DNA of 64,000 nucleotides from Saprospiraceae bacterium (lineage in GTDB: Bacteria; Bacteroidota; Bacteroidia; Chitinophagales; Saprospiraceae), in the NCBI GenBank assembly GCA_016722295.1, contig JADKGL010000035.1:7449-71448 (forward strand), written 5' to 3'. The translations under genes and the position numbers were made by a program. The notes under the pieces were generated by a model. The model had not been told where the DNA came from. It saw nothing but the letters and a program-made list of their open reading frames with translations, and made no database searches. Position 1 is the first letter of the stretch. Each line of letters begins with the position of its first letter. This document shows, piece after piece, positions 1-8,691 of this stretch.

Positions 1-65
1 TTAAAATTTTAATGATATACGTTTGAGAACGATATTACGAACCAAACTGGAAAGCTATAAATAAT

Positions 66-809
66 TTATTCGTAGCCGAAAAGTTTCTTTAACCATTTCC
101 GCCCCGCTTTTGGCAAAGTGTTAGTGTCTGTTAGATTATTCTCGCTCGTTTCTGTCTTATATATAATCGCAACAATATTGTCCGGCTTCCAATTTCTAAG
201 GTCGTCAATTTCAGCCTCATTGTCGCATTTAATTAGCAAACCAGTATTTACCTTGTCAGGTTGAGATTTTGTTATTCCCGTTATTCCAATAATTTGTCTT
301 TGAAATATTGAACTTAACGCTACAAATTCAATTGTGTCATCAATTGAAACTAAACCTTCTGTTATGTAACCAGCTAAAACAGTTCCGCTTCTGGTAATTT
401 TAAAAGTGTCAGTGATTAGGTATTTCGCTTTGTCTTGTCGCATTGTTATTTCAGTAATATATTTTCGGGCAACACATTCAGCTTTTTGTCTCGACATATC
501 TCCTCCAATAAATTTGTCTGTATAATTGTTTGAGTCGTCAATTGTAGCTGCGTATTTTTGCATGTCATAAACTGCCCACCACCAATATTCATTGTCCATC
601 CATTCAGCTCGTAACATTAGTCCAGCCCATTTTGCTGTGCAGTCATCCGAAAGGTCGCCTGTCCAAGTAATAGGTTCATTTGCTAATGTTTTTCTTTCAT
701 CTGTTGTCATGTCGTATTGTTTGCCACTAAAGTTATGTGCAATCGTAGTATCGACGATAGGAGCCAATGTTGCTTTGCACTTTGTTGGTAGTCGTTTATA
801 TTTTAACAA
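66..809 (-). CDS. Protein with EF-Tu domain-2-like C-terminal half, third gene of an overlapping operon
   Basis: This 247-residue protein has no signal peptide or membrane segment. Residues about 130-225 resemble the beta-barrel domain 2 of translation GTPases: a phenylalanine-containing strand, then SGTVLAGYI, EGLVSIDDTIEF and a late GLLIKC, the spacing seen in EF-Tu domain 2. No G domain or P-loop is present, so it is not a GTPase. The N-terminal half is Trp/Tyr-rich (EYWWWAVYD near residue 75) and I do not recognise it. Its start lies 14 nt inside the end of the upstream pentapeptide/TIR-like gene, which argues for co-translation and a shared function. The function is unknown; the domain call is from pattern only. 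Confidence 0.6.
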   Translation of the reverse strand: MLKYKRLPTKCKATLAPIVDTTIAHNFSGKQYDMTTDERKTLANEPITWTGDLSDDCTAKWAGLMLRAEWMDNEYWWWAVYDMQKYAATIDDSNNYTDKFIGGDMSRQKAECVARKYITEITMRQDKAKYLITDTFKITRSGTVLAGYITEGLVSIDDTIEFVALSSIFQRQIIGITGITKSQPDKVNTGLLIKCDNEAEIDDLRNWKPDNIVAIIYKTETSENNLTDTNTLPKAGRKWLKKLFGYE

Positions 810-1977
810 GGTTCAATTCTTTATATAATTCGTTTAGCTTATTTTTAATTGCTTCATATTGACTAATGCACCACTTATAAGTATTATCAATTTGATTATC
901 CAAATCTTCGCTATATGTAAATTTGTTAAGGTGATATGGATACTTTAAAAAGTTTTCTTCTAGTAACCAGGTTGAACCTGTGTTTTCTTTTTGAAGAACA
1001 CCCACAATACATCCGAGATCAAGAACTTTATTAAATTCAAGGATATGCCCAGAAGGATTACTATTCTCAATAATTACAAATTTTGCAATTAATGAATACA
1101 TGATAGCTTTTTTTGTGAAACTTTCTCCATCTATCTCTCTCAAGTTTTTCACAATAATAGGCGTAAATCCAAACGACCTTGCTTTCTTTCCTATTTTTTC
1201 TAATAATGATAAAGAATCATCTTTACTGTCTGCACCTAAAATTACTACTGTATTTGATTTTAATGTATTTATAACTTCAACAAGTTTGTCATCTTCAAGA
1301 AAATAGACTATTGGTGCATAGCGAATGTCATCTGTTAATATTTCCCCTTTACCATTTTTTGACAAGTCTATGTTTTTTGCATAGATAGTATCATACTTTA
1401 GATCCCATAGACTTGTTCCATAAAGTTTCACATTATCAAAGTTGGATTTGTTAAGATTGATTTCACTCAAATTAGAATGTCTTAAATCACAATTGATAAA
1501 AGTTGTTTCAGTTAAAACTGAATTCCTAAAGTAAGCATTAGTTAATATACAATTTTTGAATACCGCCCTTTTTAATTGAGTATTGGAGAAATTGCTATGG
1601 TGTAAATCACAATTATCGAATACAGCATCGTCCAATACAGAATTATTCCATTTTGTATCAGCTGCAAAACAATTAGTTAGTTTGATTGAACTTGAGTCAC
1701 TTCTAAAAAATGTAGCTTTTTGAAGATTTGCATGTTGAAATTTTGCTCCTACAAGATCGAATTCATCAAATTTAGCAAATCTTAAATCTGGTAAGTTTTT
1801 ATATAAATTGTTTGACTTTACATTTTTATATGAGTCTTCTGTAATTAAAGGTTTTAATTGTATCGTCCAATCTGAACCTTCAATCGAATAAGCCACGATT
1901 TTCATTAATAATCTTTCATTATCCACCCATCGTCCTCGCAGGTCAACAAAATCTTTTTTGTATTTCTTTCGGGCCAT
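796..1977 (-). CDS. Pentapeptide-repeat protein with C-terminal TIR-like / nucleotide-hydrolase-like domain
   Basis: This is a 393-residue cytosolic protein. Residues about 65-205 are pentapeptide repeats of the A(D/N)LxX type (for example AKFDEF, ANLQKA, SNFSNT, SNLSEI, SNFDNV), expected to form a right-handed quadrilateral beta-helix. Residues about 235-330 form an alpha/beta domain starting with a hydrophobic strand (TVVILGADS), a helix, a second strand (FTPIIV) and then FVIIENSNPSGHILEF. The last part, a strand followed by Ser and a Glu on the next helix, is reminiscent of TIR and nucleoside deoxyribosyltransferase folds, where that Glu is catalytic. Its start overlaps the stop of the upstream membrane-protein gene (TAATG) and its end overlaps the next gene by 14 nt. 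A defence role is inference. Confidence 0.6.
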   Translation of the reverse strand: MARKKYKKDFVDLRGRWVDNERLLMKIVAYSIEGSDWTIQLKPLITEDSYKNVKSNNLYKNLPDLRFAKFDEFDLVGAKFQHANLQKATFFRSDSSSIKLTNCFAADTKWNNSVLDDAVFDNCDLHHSNFSNTQLKRAVFKNCILTNAYFRNSVLTETTFINCDLRHSNLSEINLNKSNFDNVKLYGTSLWDLKYDTIYAKNIDLSKNGKGEILTDDIRYAPIVYFLEDDKLVEVINTLKSNTVVILGADSKDDSLSLLEKIGKKARSFGFTPIIVKNLREIDGESFTKKAIMYSLIAKFVIIENSNPSGHILEFNKVLDLGCIVGVLQKENTGSTWLLEENFLKYPYHLNKFTYSEDLDNQIDNTYKWCISQYEAIKNKLNELYKELNLVKI

Positions 1978-2375
1978 TATTTTAGAATTACATAAGTGAT
2001 AATCAATACTAGTATTATCGAATAATAAAAAATAAAAGTTGTTTTAGAAAAGACAGCACTCAGATACTTGTCTGTTTTCTTTTCAATGTCTGAAATACTC
2101 AAATCGAAATGTTTAAATTCATTTTTATTACTTTCTATATTTGATATTTTCTTGAATAAATCCCTAAAAAGGCGCTCTTGATATAAATAATAAGAATCTA
2201 AAAGCCAGAGTAAAAAAGTAGGAATGATGGCTAATATTAAAATTTTTAAATTATTATTAGAAGAGTAGACTGCCAATAGGGCAGAAAGTATTGTAATACT
2301 TAGTCCTTTAATTTGAAAGGAATTTGAATTTAGTCTTGAAACAATGTTCTGGATAAATTCTAAATATTTTATCAT
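1977..2375 (-). CDS. Small membrane protein, first gene of the overlapping operon
   Basis: This 132-residue protein has two closely spaced hydrophobic segments (about residues 24-40 and 44-63) followed by a conserved-looking LDSYYLYQERLFRDLF stretch, a polar middle region, and a third hydrophobic segment at the very C-terminus (about 110-131). The first half resembles a widespread but uncharacterised small bacterial membrane-protein family with an LDxYYLxQERLFR signature; I recall the pattern but cannot name a Pfam family. It is the promoter-proximal gene of a three-gene unit on the minus strand, its stop sharing a base with the next start. A membrane anchor or membrane-damaging effector for the TIR-like protein is possible but unproven. 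Confidence 0.6.
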   Translation of the reverse strand: MIKYLEFIQNIVSRLNSNSFQIKGLSITILSALLAVYSSNNNLKILILAIIPTFLLWLLDSYYLYQERLFRDLFKKISNIESNKNEFKHFDLSISDIEKKTDKYLSAVFSKTTFIFYYSIILVLIITYVILK

Positions 2376-2411
2376 TTTTCTTCCATTTGTTTTATTTTAA
2401 AGGCTGCCAAG

Positions 2412-2540
2412 TTACGGTGGCGGTATGAAAAGTTGCCGTTTGCGGGTGATTACCTACCAAGTTACACAAAGTTGAAGCGGGTTATAACCTTGAATAACCT
2501 ACTGAACCGACAATTTTTTATACCGCTCGTTATGGGCCGA
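2412..2540. repeat. Intergenic imperfect inverted-repeat element, GC-richer than surroundings
   Basis: The spacer between the membrane-protein gene and the decayed gene contains the inverted pair GGCGGTAT (2412-2419) and ATACCGC (2523-2529), an internal palindrome GGTTATAACC (2480-2489), and ends in CGTTATGGGCC. The whole segment could fold as one long imperfect hairpin. It resembles the spacers between gene cassettes in some Bacteroidota accessory regions and, loosely, integron attC sites, but the canonical core site GTTRRRY is not present exactly. Confidence 0.35.
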
Positions 2541-2546
2541 TTTTCA

Positions 2547-3193
2547 TTAATCTTCTCTAAACATGCCAAATAGTGATTTTGAATCTGTAATCGCATCGTA
2601 GTAACTCAACTCAATCTTTCCTTTGTCATAATAACCTGAATTATTGTTTTCGCTTAAAATTTTATCACAAATTGACTCGATAAAAATCTAGTTTCAGTAT
2701 CAATCTTAGCTAAGTCTTTTGGGCTTTCAAATATTAAATAATATCCAGGTAAAAAACTATATTCTTGCTCTTCTGCACTATGTGAAAAAACATATTTAGG
2801 CTTGATTATTAAATTATTATTTAATTCTTCAATTATTAGTTCCTTACAATGTCTAACTATTCTCTCAATACATTTAATTTCAAAAGAATAAATACTTGTA
2901 AGACTATATTTTTGCCATTGACTTCTATCATATTTTCATGTTTGTCCAGTTTTTGTAACGATTTCGAAAAATCTATCTATTATCTCTGAGTATTGCTCAT
3001 CAACAACAGATTTAGCCAATTTAACATCTTCAATTGAGTGCATATATTTGCTCATATAGTTTGAGTCTGAAAATCCTATAAATAAAACATTAATATTTAA
3101 ACTCTTCAAATATTGAATAAAATCAATGAATACGGGTTCTTGTTCTCTAAATGTTCCATTATCCCAGTCAATAATTGTTTTACTTCTCATCAT
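2547..3193 (-). pseudogene. Decayed gene of about 215 codons, broken by an in-frame stop and a frameshift
   Basis: The intact-looking 85-codon start (begins with two Met and contains IIDWDNGTFREQEP) ends at a TGA at 2936-2938. The same reading frame stays open downstream for a further ~80 codons to about 2690 (contains KYDRSQWQKYSL, CIERIVRHCKELI, EYSFLPGYYLIFES), then switches frame at an A-run near 2681-2690 and continues (IESICDKILSENNN, GYYDKGKIELSYYD) to a stop at 2547. The long open continuation after each lesion shows one ancestral gene of about 215 residues. I do not recognise the family. Stop readthrough or sequencing error are alternatives to true decay. Confidence 0.6.
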
Positions 3194-3725
3194 ATCTTAG
3201 CTGTAGATTCTGTTAAATTGGCACATAACATTTTAATTTATGCAAGTTTAAACTAATGGCAATTCAATACTAATCAAAAAATATACGAAACACTTATTCT
3301 CAAAAGTGAAGCTAAAGTGTATGAGCAAAGCAGGAATTCTTAATTTATCCATATGTCTAGGTTTATATTTAAACAAGCATATACAAATGTGGTGAACTTT
3401 GAGTCGTTAGCCAAATTTTTAGTTATATATTTATTTATAGTATATGTTTGCTTTGTAATGTGATGTGAAAGATTTTTTCAAAGGTTAGGAATTCATGATC
3501 GAACATAATTTATAGGTTAAATCGAAGACCTCCTGTCGCAAAACTAGCCCCGATCGCAAGGAGCTCCTGCGACTGGAGAGCGGGACTGCGGATTGATGCG
3601 AAGGCTTGAGGACTCTGCTCCAAAAAATGAATTCTACTGGGTTTTGCTTTGGGATTGAATCTGTTTTGGAAGTTCGCAGAAAAAGGATATCTGTAAGTTA
3701 GAATTTCTCTTTACTTTTACGACTT
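3194..3725. other. Intergenic region with a GC-rich palindromic element
   Basis: This 532-nt gap between the decayed gene and uvrB has no plausible coding frame. It is AT-rich except for about 3525-3610, which is notably GC-rich and contains an imperfect palindrome TCGCAAGGAGCTCCTGCGA (3554-3572) and flanking CCCG/CGGG. This looks like a dispersed intergenic element at an accessory/core boundary. A TACTTTTA box at 3712-3719, just upstream of uvrB, resembles the Bacteroidota -7 element but has no well-placed -33 TTTG. Confidence 0.4.
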
Positions 3726-5756
3726 ATGTCTTTTACGATCGAATCTCCATATCAACCAGCTGGTGATCAGCCAGAAGCTATCAAGCAACTCGTAGAGGGG
3801 ATCAATAAAGGCGATCGCGCACAGGTGTTACTCGGTGTCACTGGTTCGGGAAAAACATTTACTATGGCGAATGTCATCGCACAGGTAAATAAACCGACAC
3901 TCATTCTTACTCACAATAAGACTTTGACTGCGCAATTGTATGGGGAATTCAAAGAATTTTTTCCCGACAATGCTGTGGAATATTTTGTGTCCTACTACGA
4001 TTACTATCAGCCGGAAGCTTATATCTCTGTCACGGATACCTACATCGAGAAGGATCTGCAGATCAATGAAGAGGTCGACAAATTGCGTTTGAAAGCAACG
4101 TCATCTCTGCTATCAGGTCGGAGGGATATCATCATCGTGGCGACTGTATCGTGCATCTATGGTATGGGAAATCCCGAAGATTATAAGGCAGGAATCATCC
4201 GACTGCAGAAAGGACAGAAAATCTCTAGAAATGCATTTTTGTATCAGCTGGTAGATAGCTTGTACAATAGGACTGAAGGACAGCTTACAAGAGGCACTTT
4301 CAGAGTGAAAGGCGATACAGTGGATATTCATTTGCCATATATCGACTACGGCTATCGGATTCATTTTTTTGGCGATGAAATCGAGAATATAGACCAATTG
4401 GAACTCAGCACTTCAAAGCGAATCAAGAGTTTGGATTATGTCGCGATTTTTCCAGCTAATCTCTATGTCGCTCCTAAAGATCGATTGAAGGAAGTCATTC
4501 GCTCGATCGAAGATGAGATGATCGCTCAGAAGAAGTATTTTGAATCTGAAATGAAGTACAATGAAGCGAAGCGTATCGAAGAGCGCACGATGTTTGATCT
4601 AGAGATGATTCGCGAATTGGGCTATTGTAGTGGTATTGAGAATTATTCGCGATTTTTCGATGGACGAAAGCCTGGGACTCGACCTTTTTGTCTTTTGGAT
4701 TATTTTCCAGATGATTACTTAATGATCATCGATGAAAGCCATGTGACGATTCCTCAGCTTCGAGGCATGTGGGGAGGTGATCGATCTCGAAAATTGAACT
4801 TGGTTCAATTTGGTTTTAGATTACCCTCGGCCATAGATAATCGACCTTTGAATTTCGATGAATTTCAAGGTCAATTGAATCAAGTAGTCTACGTGAGTGC
4901 GACTCCAAGTGATTTTGAACTTATGGAGACCGAAGGGAGCATCGTGGAGCAGGTCGTGCGACCTACAGGTCTCTTGGATCCTCCGATCGATGTGCGCCCC
5001 TCGCTGAATCAAATCGATGATTTGCTCGAAGAGATTCAACTGCGCACAGAAAGAAATGAACGTGTGCTCATCACGACCTTGACAAAGCGCATGTCAGAAG
5101 AACTGAGCAAATATCTTCAAGGCATGAGTGTGAAATGCAAATACATCCACTCTGAAGTAGATACCATGGAGCGAATGGAGATCTTGAGGGATCTGCGTTT
5201 AGGAGATTTCGATGTGTTGGTGGGAGTGAATCTATTGAGAGAAGGTCTCGATCTTCCAGAGGTGTCTTTGGTAGCAATATTGGACGCGGACAAGGAAGGT
5301 TTTCTGCGCAATGATCGATCCTTGACACAGACAGCAGGTAGAGCGGCGCGTAATGTGAACGGATTGGTGATTTTTTATGCCGACAAAATCACAGAATCAA
5401 TGCAAAAGACTATCGATGAAACCAATCGAAGACGGGTCAAACAAATCGCCTACAATACGGAGCATCAGATTATACCACAGACACTGAGCAAATCAAAAGA
5501 GGAAATCATGCACAAGAGCAGTATCCTCGATATGCGAGGCAAAAAGCCAAACTATTATGTCGAATCTGAAGATCGAGATGCCGCAGCTGCTGATCCATTG
5601 GTACAATATATGTCGAGGACTCAACTGGAGAAATTCATACAAGAAACAGAAAATAAAATGAAGGCGGCCGCCAAGGATTTGGATTTTATTTCTGCTGCAA
5701 AATATCGCGATGAGCTTCAAGCTCTCAAGAAAAAACTCCCTGAGAAACTAAATTAA
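3726..5756 (+). CDS. uvrB: Excinuclease ABC subunit B
   Basis: This is the DNA-damage verification helicase of nucleotide excision repair, which is loaded by UvrA and recruits UvrC for dual incision. The 676-residue length is normal for the family. Visible features are the Walker A motif GVTGSGKT (residues 37-44), the Tyr-rich beta-hairpin region (YYDYYQPEAYI, about 91-101) that inserts between DNA strands, the DESH Walker B motif near 337, helicase motif VI (QTAGRAARN, about 535), and a C-terminal UVR domain (about 631-666) that contacts UvrC. It stands alone on the plus strand. The ATG at 3726 gives the usual short N-terminus before YQPAGDQPEAI. Confidence 0.97.
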   Translation: MSFTIESPYQPAGDQPEAIKQLVEGINKGDRAQVLLGVTGSGKTFTMANVIAQVNKPTLILTHNKTLTAQLYGEFKEFFPDNAVEYFVSYYDYYQPEAYISVTDTYIEKDLQINEEVDKLRLKATSSLLSGRRDIIIVATVSCIYGMGNPEDYKAGIIRLQKGQKISRNAFLYQLVDSLYNRTEGQLTRGTFRVKGDTVDIHLPYIDYGYRIHFFGDEIENIDQLELSTSKRIKSLDYVAIFPANLYVAPKDRLKEVIRSIEDEMIAQKKYFESEMKYNEAKRIEERTMFDLEMIRELGYCSGIENYSRFFDGRKPGTRPFCLLDYFPDDYLMIIDESHVTIPQLRGMWGGDRSRKLNLVQFGFRLPSAIDNRPLNFDEFQGQLNQVVYVSATPSDFELMETEGSIVEQVVRPTGLLDPPIDVRPSLNQIDDLLEEIQLRTERNERVLITTLTKRMSEELSKYLQGMSVKCKYIHSEVDTMERMEILRDLRLGDFDVLVGVNLLREGLDLPEVSLVAILDADKEGFLRNDRSLTQTAGRAARNVNGLVIFYADKITESMQKTIDETNRRRVKQIAYNTEHQIIPQTLSKSKEEIMHKSSILDMRGKKPNYYVESEDRDAAAADPLVQYMSRTQLEKFIQETENKMKAAAKDLDFISAAKYRDELQALKKKLPEKLN

Positions 5757-5796
5757 AATGCGATACAATAAATAGATTTATAAATAAAGAATAATA

Positions 5797-8220
5797 ATGA
5801 ATAAATTTCGTTTTATTTCGATGACATTTCAAGTTCAAACGAATCAAAGTATAGATCCCAAGATGGTAACTAATATAGATCGCTACAAAGCAACGCATAT
5901 TATAAGAAAAGCAATGCATGTTTTTATTGTATTGTGCTTGTTTGGAAAATTGACTTTTGCACAGAATTTATTAGCCTTAGGTGAGTGGACTACACATCTA
6001 CCATTTAATTCTGCGACACAAGTAGCAGTGAGTAAAGGATTCACATATTACGCAACAGAAAATGCGATATTAAAAGTAAATCATGCAGATTATAGTTTGG
6101 AAAAACTCACAAAAACATCTGGTCTAAGCGACAGTAAAATTCAAAAAATATATTTTCATCAAGCGAGTTCTTCATTGATCATTGCCTACAATTCTTCTTT
6201 GATCGATATCATTTCACCGAGAGGAAAAATTGTTATTTCTGACATTGTGAATTTTGTAAATATTCCTGTGAGTAAGACAATTAATTCATTTAATAATGCA
6301 GGAGATAGCCATGTATTTGTGAGTACAGATTATGGATATAGTTTGCTGAATGTACTTACGGGAAGATTTGATTACACATTGTTTAGTAAGAATGTCAAGT
6401 ATTATTCTATGGCTTCTTCAGATAATTATCTATATGCTGCTTCAGCAGATGGTGTCTATAGATTTAATACGAAGACGACTCGAATTCCTCAAGATTTTTC
6501 TGCGTGGGAATTGCTTGGATTAGATGAAGGTTTGCCCGAGAGAGAATTTACACATGTCGCAGCACATTTTAATTCGATTTATGCGGCGACAAAATCTGAA
6601 TTGTATAAATTGGATGTCGATGGACGATTTAAAAGCGTATTTCAAGATCCAAATTATAGAATACAATACTTAAGTAATGAAGCGCAACATTTGCTCGTAG
6701 GATTGCAATGTGTCAATTCTTGTAGGAATAAAATATTGAAATGGAATGAAGACGATCTTTATGACACCGTGGAAAGTGAATGCACAGAAAAGAATATACA
6801 TACAGTAGAATCGCAAGATGGCACTTTGTGGATGGCAGATATTCGTTGGGGATTTCGATTTCTTTTAGCCTCGAAAACATCATGCGATGTTGTTTATTCG
6901 GACGGGCCTTTGACTACGAATTTTTTTGAGATTTTACCTAATGCAGATGGCGTTTATGTTTCTAGTGGAGGCTACAATGAAACGTACACACCGATTTATA
7001 GAGGAGATGGAATTTTTAAATTTCAAAACAATAATTGGACTGAAATAAATTCATCAAGTGTGCCACTTTTTGAAACAGAAAAAATCCATGACATGCTGCG
7101 CTTGTTGCCACATCCGGATGGAAATATTATTTACATGTCAAGCTATGGTAGAGGACTTTTGGAGTATAATATTGCTGAAAAAACATTTAAACATTTTGAT
7201 GAACGAAATAGTAAATTGGGTACTTCAGTAGGAGATCCTACGAGAGTGAGAGTCTCAGGATTGAGTTATCAAAAATCCAAAAAAACATTATGGGCTTCCG
7301 TTTTTTTAGCGAAAGAACCAATAGCTTCTTATGATGGAAATGTATGGAAATCCTATGCAATACCTGGTGCGGGAACTGAACTCATCGAAATAAAAGTGGA
7401 TCAGAATGGATATAAATGGATCATACCGAGAGGAGGTTCAGGTATTTGGGTTTGGGATGAAAAAAATCCAGATGATCCTACAGATGATCGCAGCATCTTG
7501 CTCAATAGTTCTAATACTGTAATGACGAGTTCAAAGGTGAACTGTGTCGAAATAGACGAAGATGGCGATGTGTGGATAGGTACACTCAATGGACCAGTGG
7601 TGTTCGAATGTGGAGGTGATCAAATCTTCAGTGGACAATGTAAAGGCAGTCAACGCAAAGTAGATCAAAATGGAATCATCGACTTATTGCTCCGAACAGA
7701 AGATGTCAATTGCATCGCAGTAGATGGAGGAAATAGAAAATGGTTTGGAACAAAAAATGGTGTCTATGTCATGAATGCAAGTGCTGATGTTCAAGTCCAT
7801 TTATTTACTACAAAAAATAGTCCGTTGATGTCGGATAATATTTTAGATATCGCCATAGATCCAAAGAATGGAGATGCATGGATTGGTACAGAATCTGGAC
7901 TTCAAGTGTATCGTTCAGAAGCCATCGCCGCAAAGGATAATTTTACAGAAACACCATTAGTATTTCCGAATCCGGTAGAGCCAGGTTACGATGGTCCAAT
8001 AGCGATCAAAGGACTAGCTAGAGATGCAAGAGTAAAAATCACAGACATTAGTGGAAAATTAGTATTTGAAGCGATTTCAGTTGGTGGGCAATTGATTTGG
8101 GATGGAAAAGACTACAAAGCTCGCGCAGTAAAGTCAGGCACATATCTTGTATTTGCGAATACCACAAAAGATTTCGAAAAAAGTGAAGCTGCAATGACAA
8201 AAATTGTGATTGTAAGATAG
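5797..8220 (+). CDS. porZ: PorZ-like type IX secretion accessory protein with beta-propellers and sorting tail
   Basis: A signal peptide ends at LTFAQ (about residue 56 from the first ATG). The mature N-terminus (LGEWTTHLPF, then a NGLSD-like SGLSDSKI and repeated propeller blades) matches the PorZ pattern: two beta-propeller domains similar to two-component regulator propellers, then a C-terminal T9SS sorting domain (VFPNPVEPGYDG to the end). In Porphyromonas PorZ is a surface component that supplies A-LPS to the PorU sortase complex. The ATG at 5797 would leave about 39 residues before the hydrophobic core; internal ATGs at 5863 and 5914 give more normal signal peptides and one of them is probably the true start. 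Confidence 0.75.
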   Translation: MNKFRFISMTFQVQTNQSIDPKMVTNIDRYKATHIIRKAMHVFIVLCLFGKLTFAQNLLALGEWTTHLPFNSATQVAVSKGFTYYATENAILKVNHADYSLEKLTKTSGLSDSKIQKIYFHQASSSLIIAYNSSLIDIISPRGKIVISDIVNFVNIPVSKTINSFNNAGDSHVFVSTDYGYSLLNVLTGRFDYTLFSKNVKYYSMASSDNYLYAASADGVYRFNTKTTRIPQDFSAWELLGLDEGLPEREFTHVAAHFNSIYAATKSELYKLDVDGRFKSVFQDPNYRIQYLSNEAQHLLVGLQCVNSCRNKILKWNEDDLYDTVESECTEKNIHTVESQDGTLWMADIRWGFRFLLASKTSCDVVYSDGPLTTNFFEILPNADGVYVSSGGYNETYTPIYRGDGIFKFQNNNWTEINSSSVPLFETEKIHDMLRLLPHPDGNIIYMSSYGRGLLEYNIAEKTFKHFDERNSKLGTSVGDPTRVRVSGLSYQKSKKTLWASVFLAKEPIASYDGNVWKSYAIPGAGTELIEIKVDQNGYKWIIPRGGSGIWVWDEKNPDDPTDDRSILLNSSNTVMTSSKVNCVEIDEDGDVWIGTLNGPVVFECGGDQIFSGQCKGSQRKVDQNGIIDLLLRTEDVNCIAVDGGNRKWFGTKNGVYVMNASADVQVHLFTTKNSPLMSDNILDIAIDPKNGDAWIGTESGLQVYRSEAIAAKDNFTETPLVFPNPVEPGYDGPIAIKGLARDARVKITDISGKLVFEAISVGGQLIWDGKDYKARAVKSGTYLVFANTTKDFEKSEAAMTKIVIVR

Positions 8221-8254
8221 GATTTTTATTTTACAATTTTAATTTATTCCCTTC

Positions 8255-8349
8255 ACCTAGAATCTGAAGGATTCCAATAATTATAACAAAATCAAAAGGA
8301 AACAGAATTCGACCCCGTCGGGGTCGAATAATTTTCTTTTGGATTAAAT
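8255..8349 (+). repeat. Direct repeat, copy 1 (95 nt)
   Basis: This copy matches 8502-8596 with only a few substitutions along its whole length. It contains a GAATC/GATTC hairpin at 8260-8274 and a perfect palindrome CGACCCCGTCGGGGTCG at 8310-8326. Confidence 0.8.
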
Positions 8350-8501
8350 TTTCTATAAACATTCAATCCCTTCGGGATTGCTTTGTAAAGAAAATAAATA
8401 ATGCATTGGCAAAAATGGAGAATTGATTCAAAAGTTAATGTGATTATCTTCTGAATCTAGCATTGATAAATTTCTAAAGCGTAATCTAGGTTAATTGTAA
8501 T

Positions 8502-8596
8502 ACCTAGAATCCGAAGGATTCCAATAATTATAGCAAAATCAAAGGGAAACAGAATTCGACCCCGTCGAGGTCGCATAATTTGCGTATGGTTTAAAT
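8502..8596 (+). repeat. Direct repeat, copy 2 (95 nt)
   Basis: This is the second copy of the 95-nt element. Its central palindrome has decayed (CGACCCCGTCGAGGTCG), so copy 1 is nearer the intact form. Confidence 0.8.
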
Positions 8597-8691
8597 GATG
8601 ATTAATACCAATATGGACGTTTCAATAATTTTTTGAAAGTAATGCAGAAATCGTTTTAAAATATTCAATAACATTGCAGAAATTTTAAATT

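Larger units (their letters stand above)
8221..8691. other. Intergenic region holding two direct repeats and short palindromes
   Basis: No gene is visible in this 471-nt gap. It contains two copies of a 95-nt element (8255-8349 and 8502-8596) and, between them, the perfect hairpin CAATCCCTTCGGGATTG (8364-8380) with a TTC loop. The rest is AT-rich. The hairpins lack convincing T-runs, so they are not clear intrinsic terminators. Confidence 0.6.

Noticed and set aside
4113..5720. Several minus-strand open frames inside uvrB
   Set aside because: They are antisense shadows of a well-matched uvrB coding sequence and show no family motifs.
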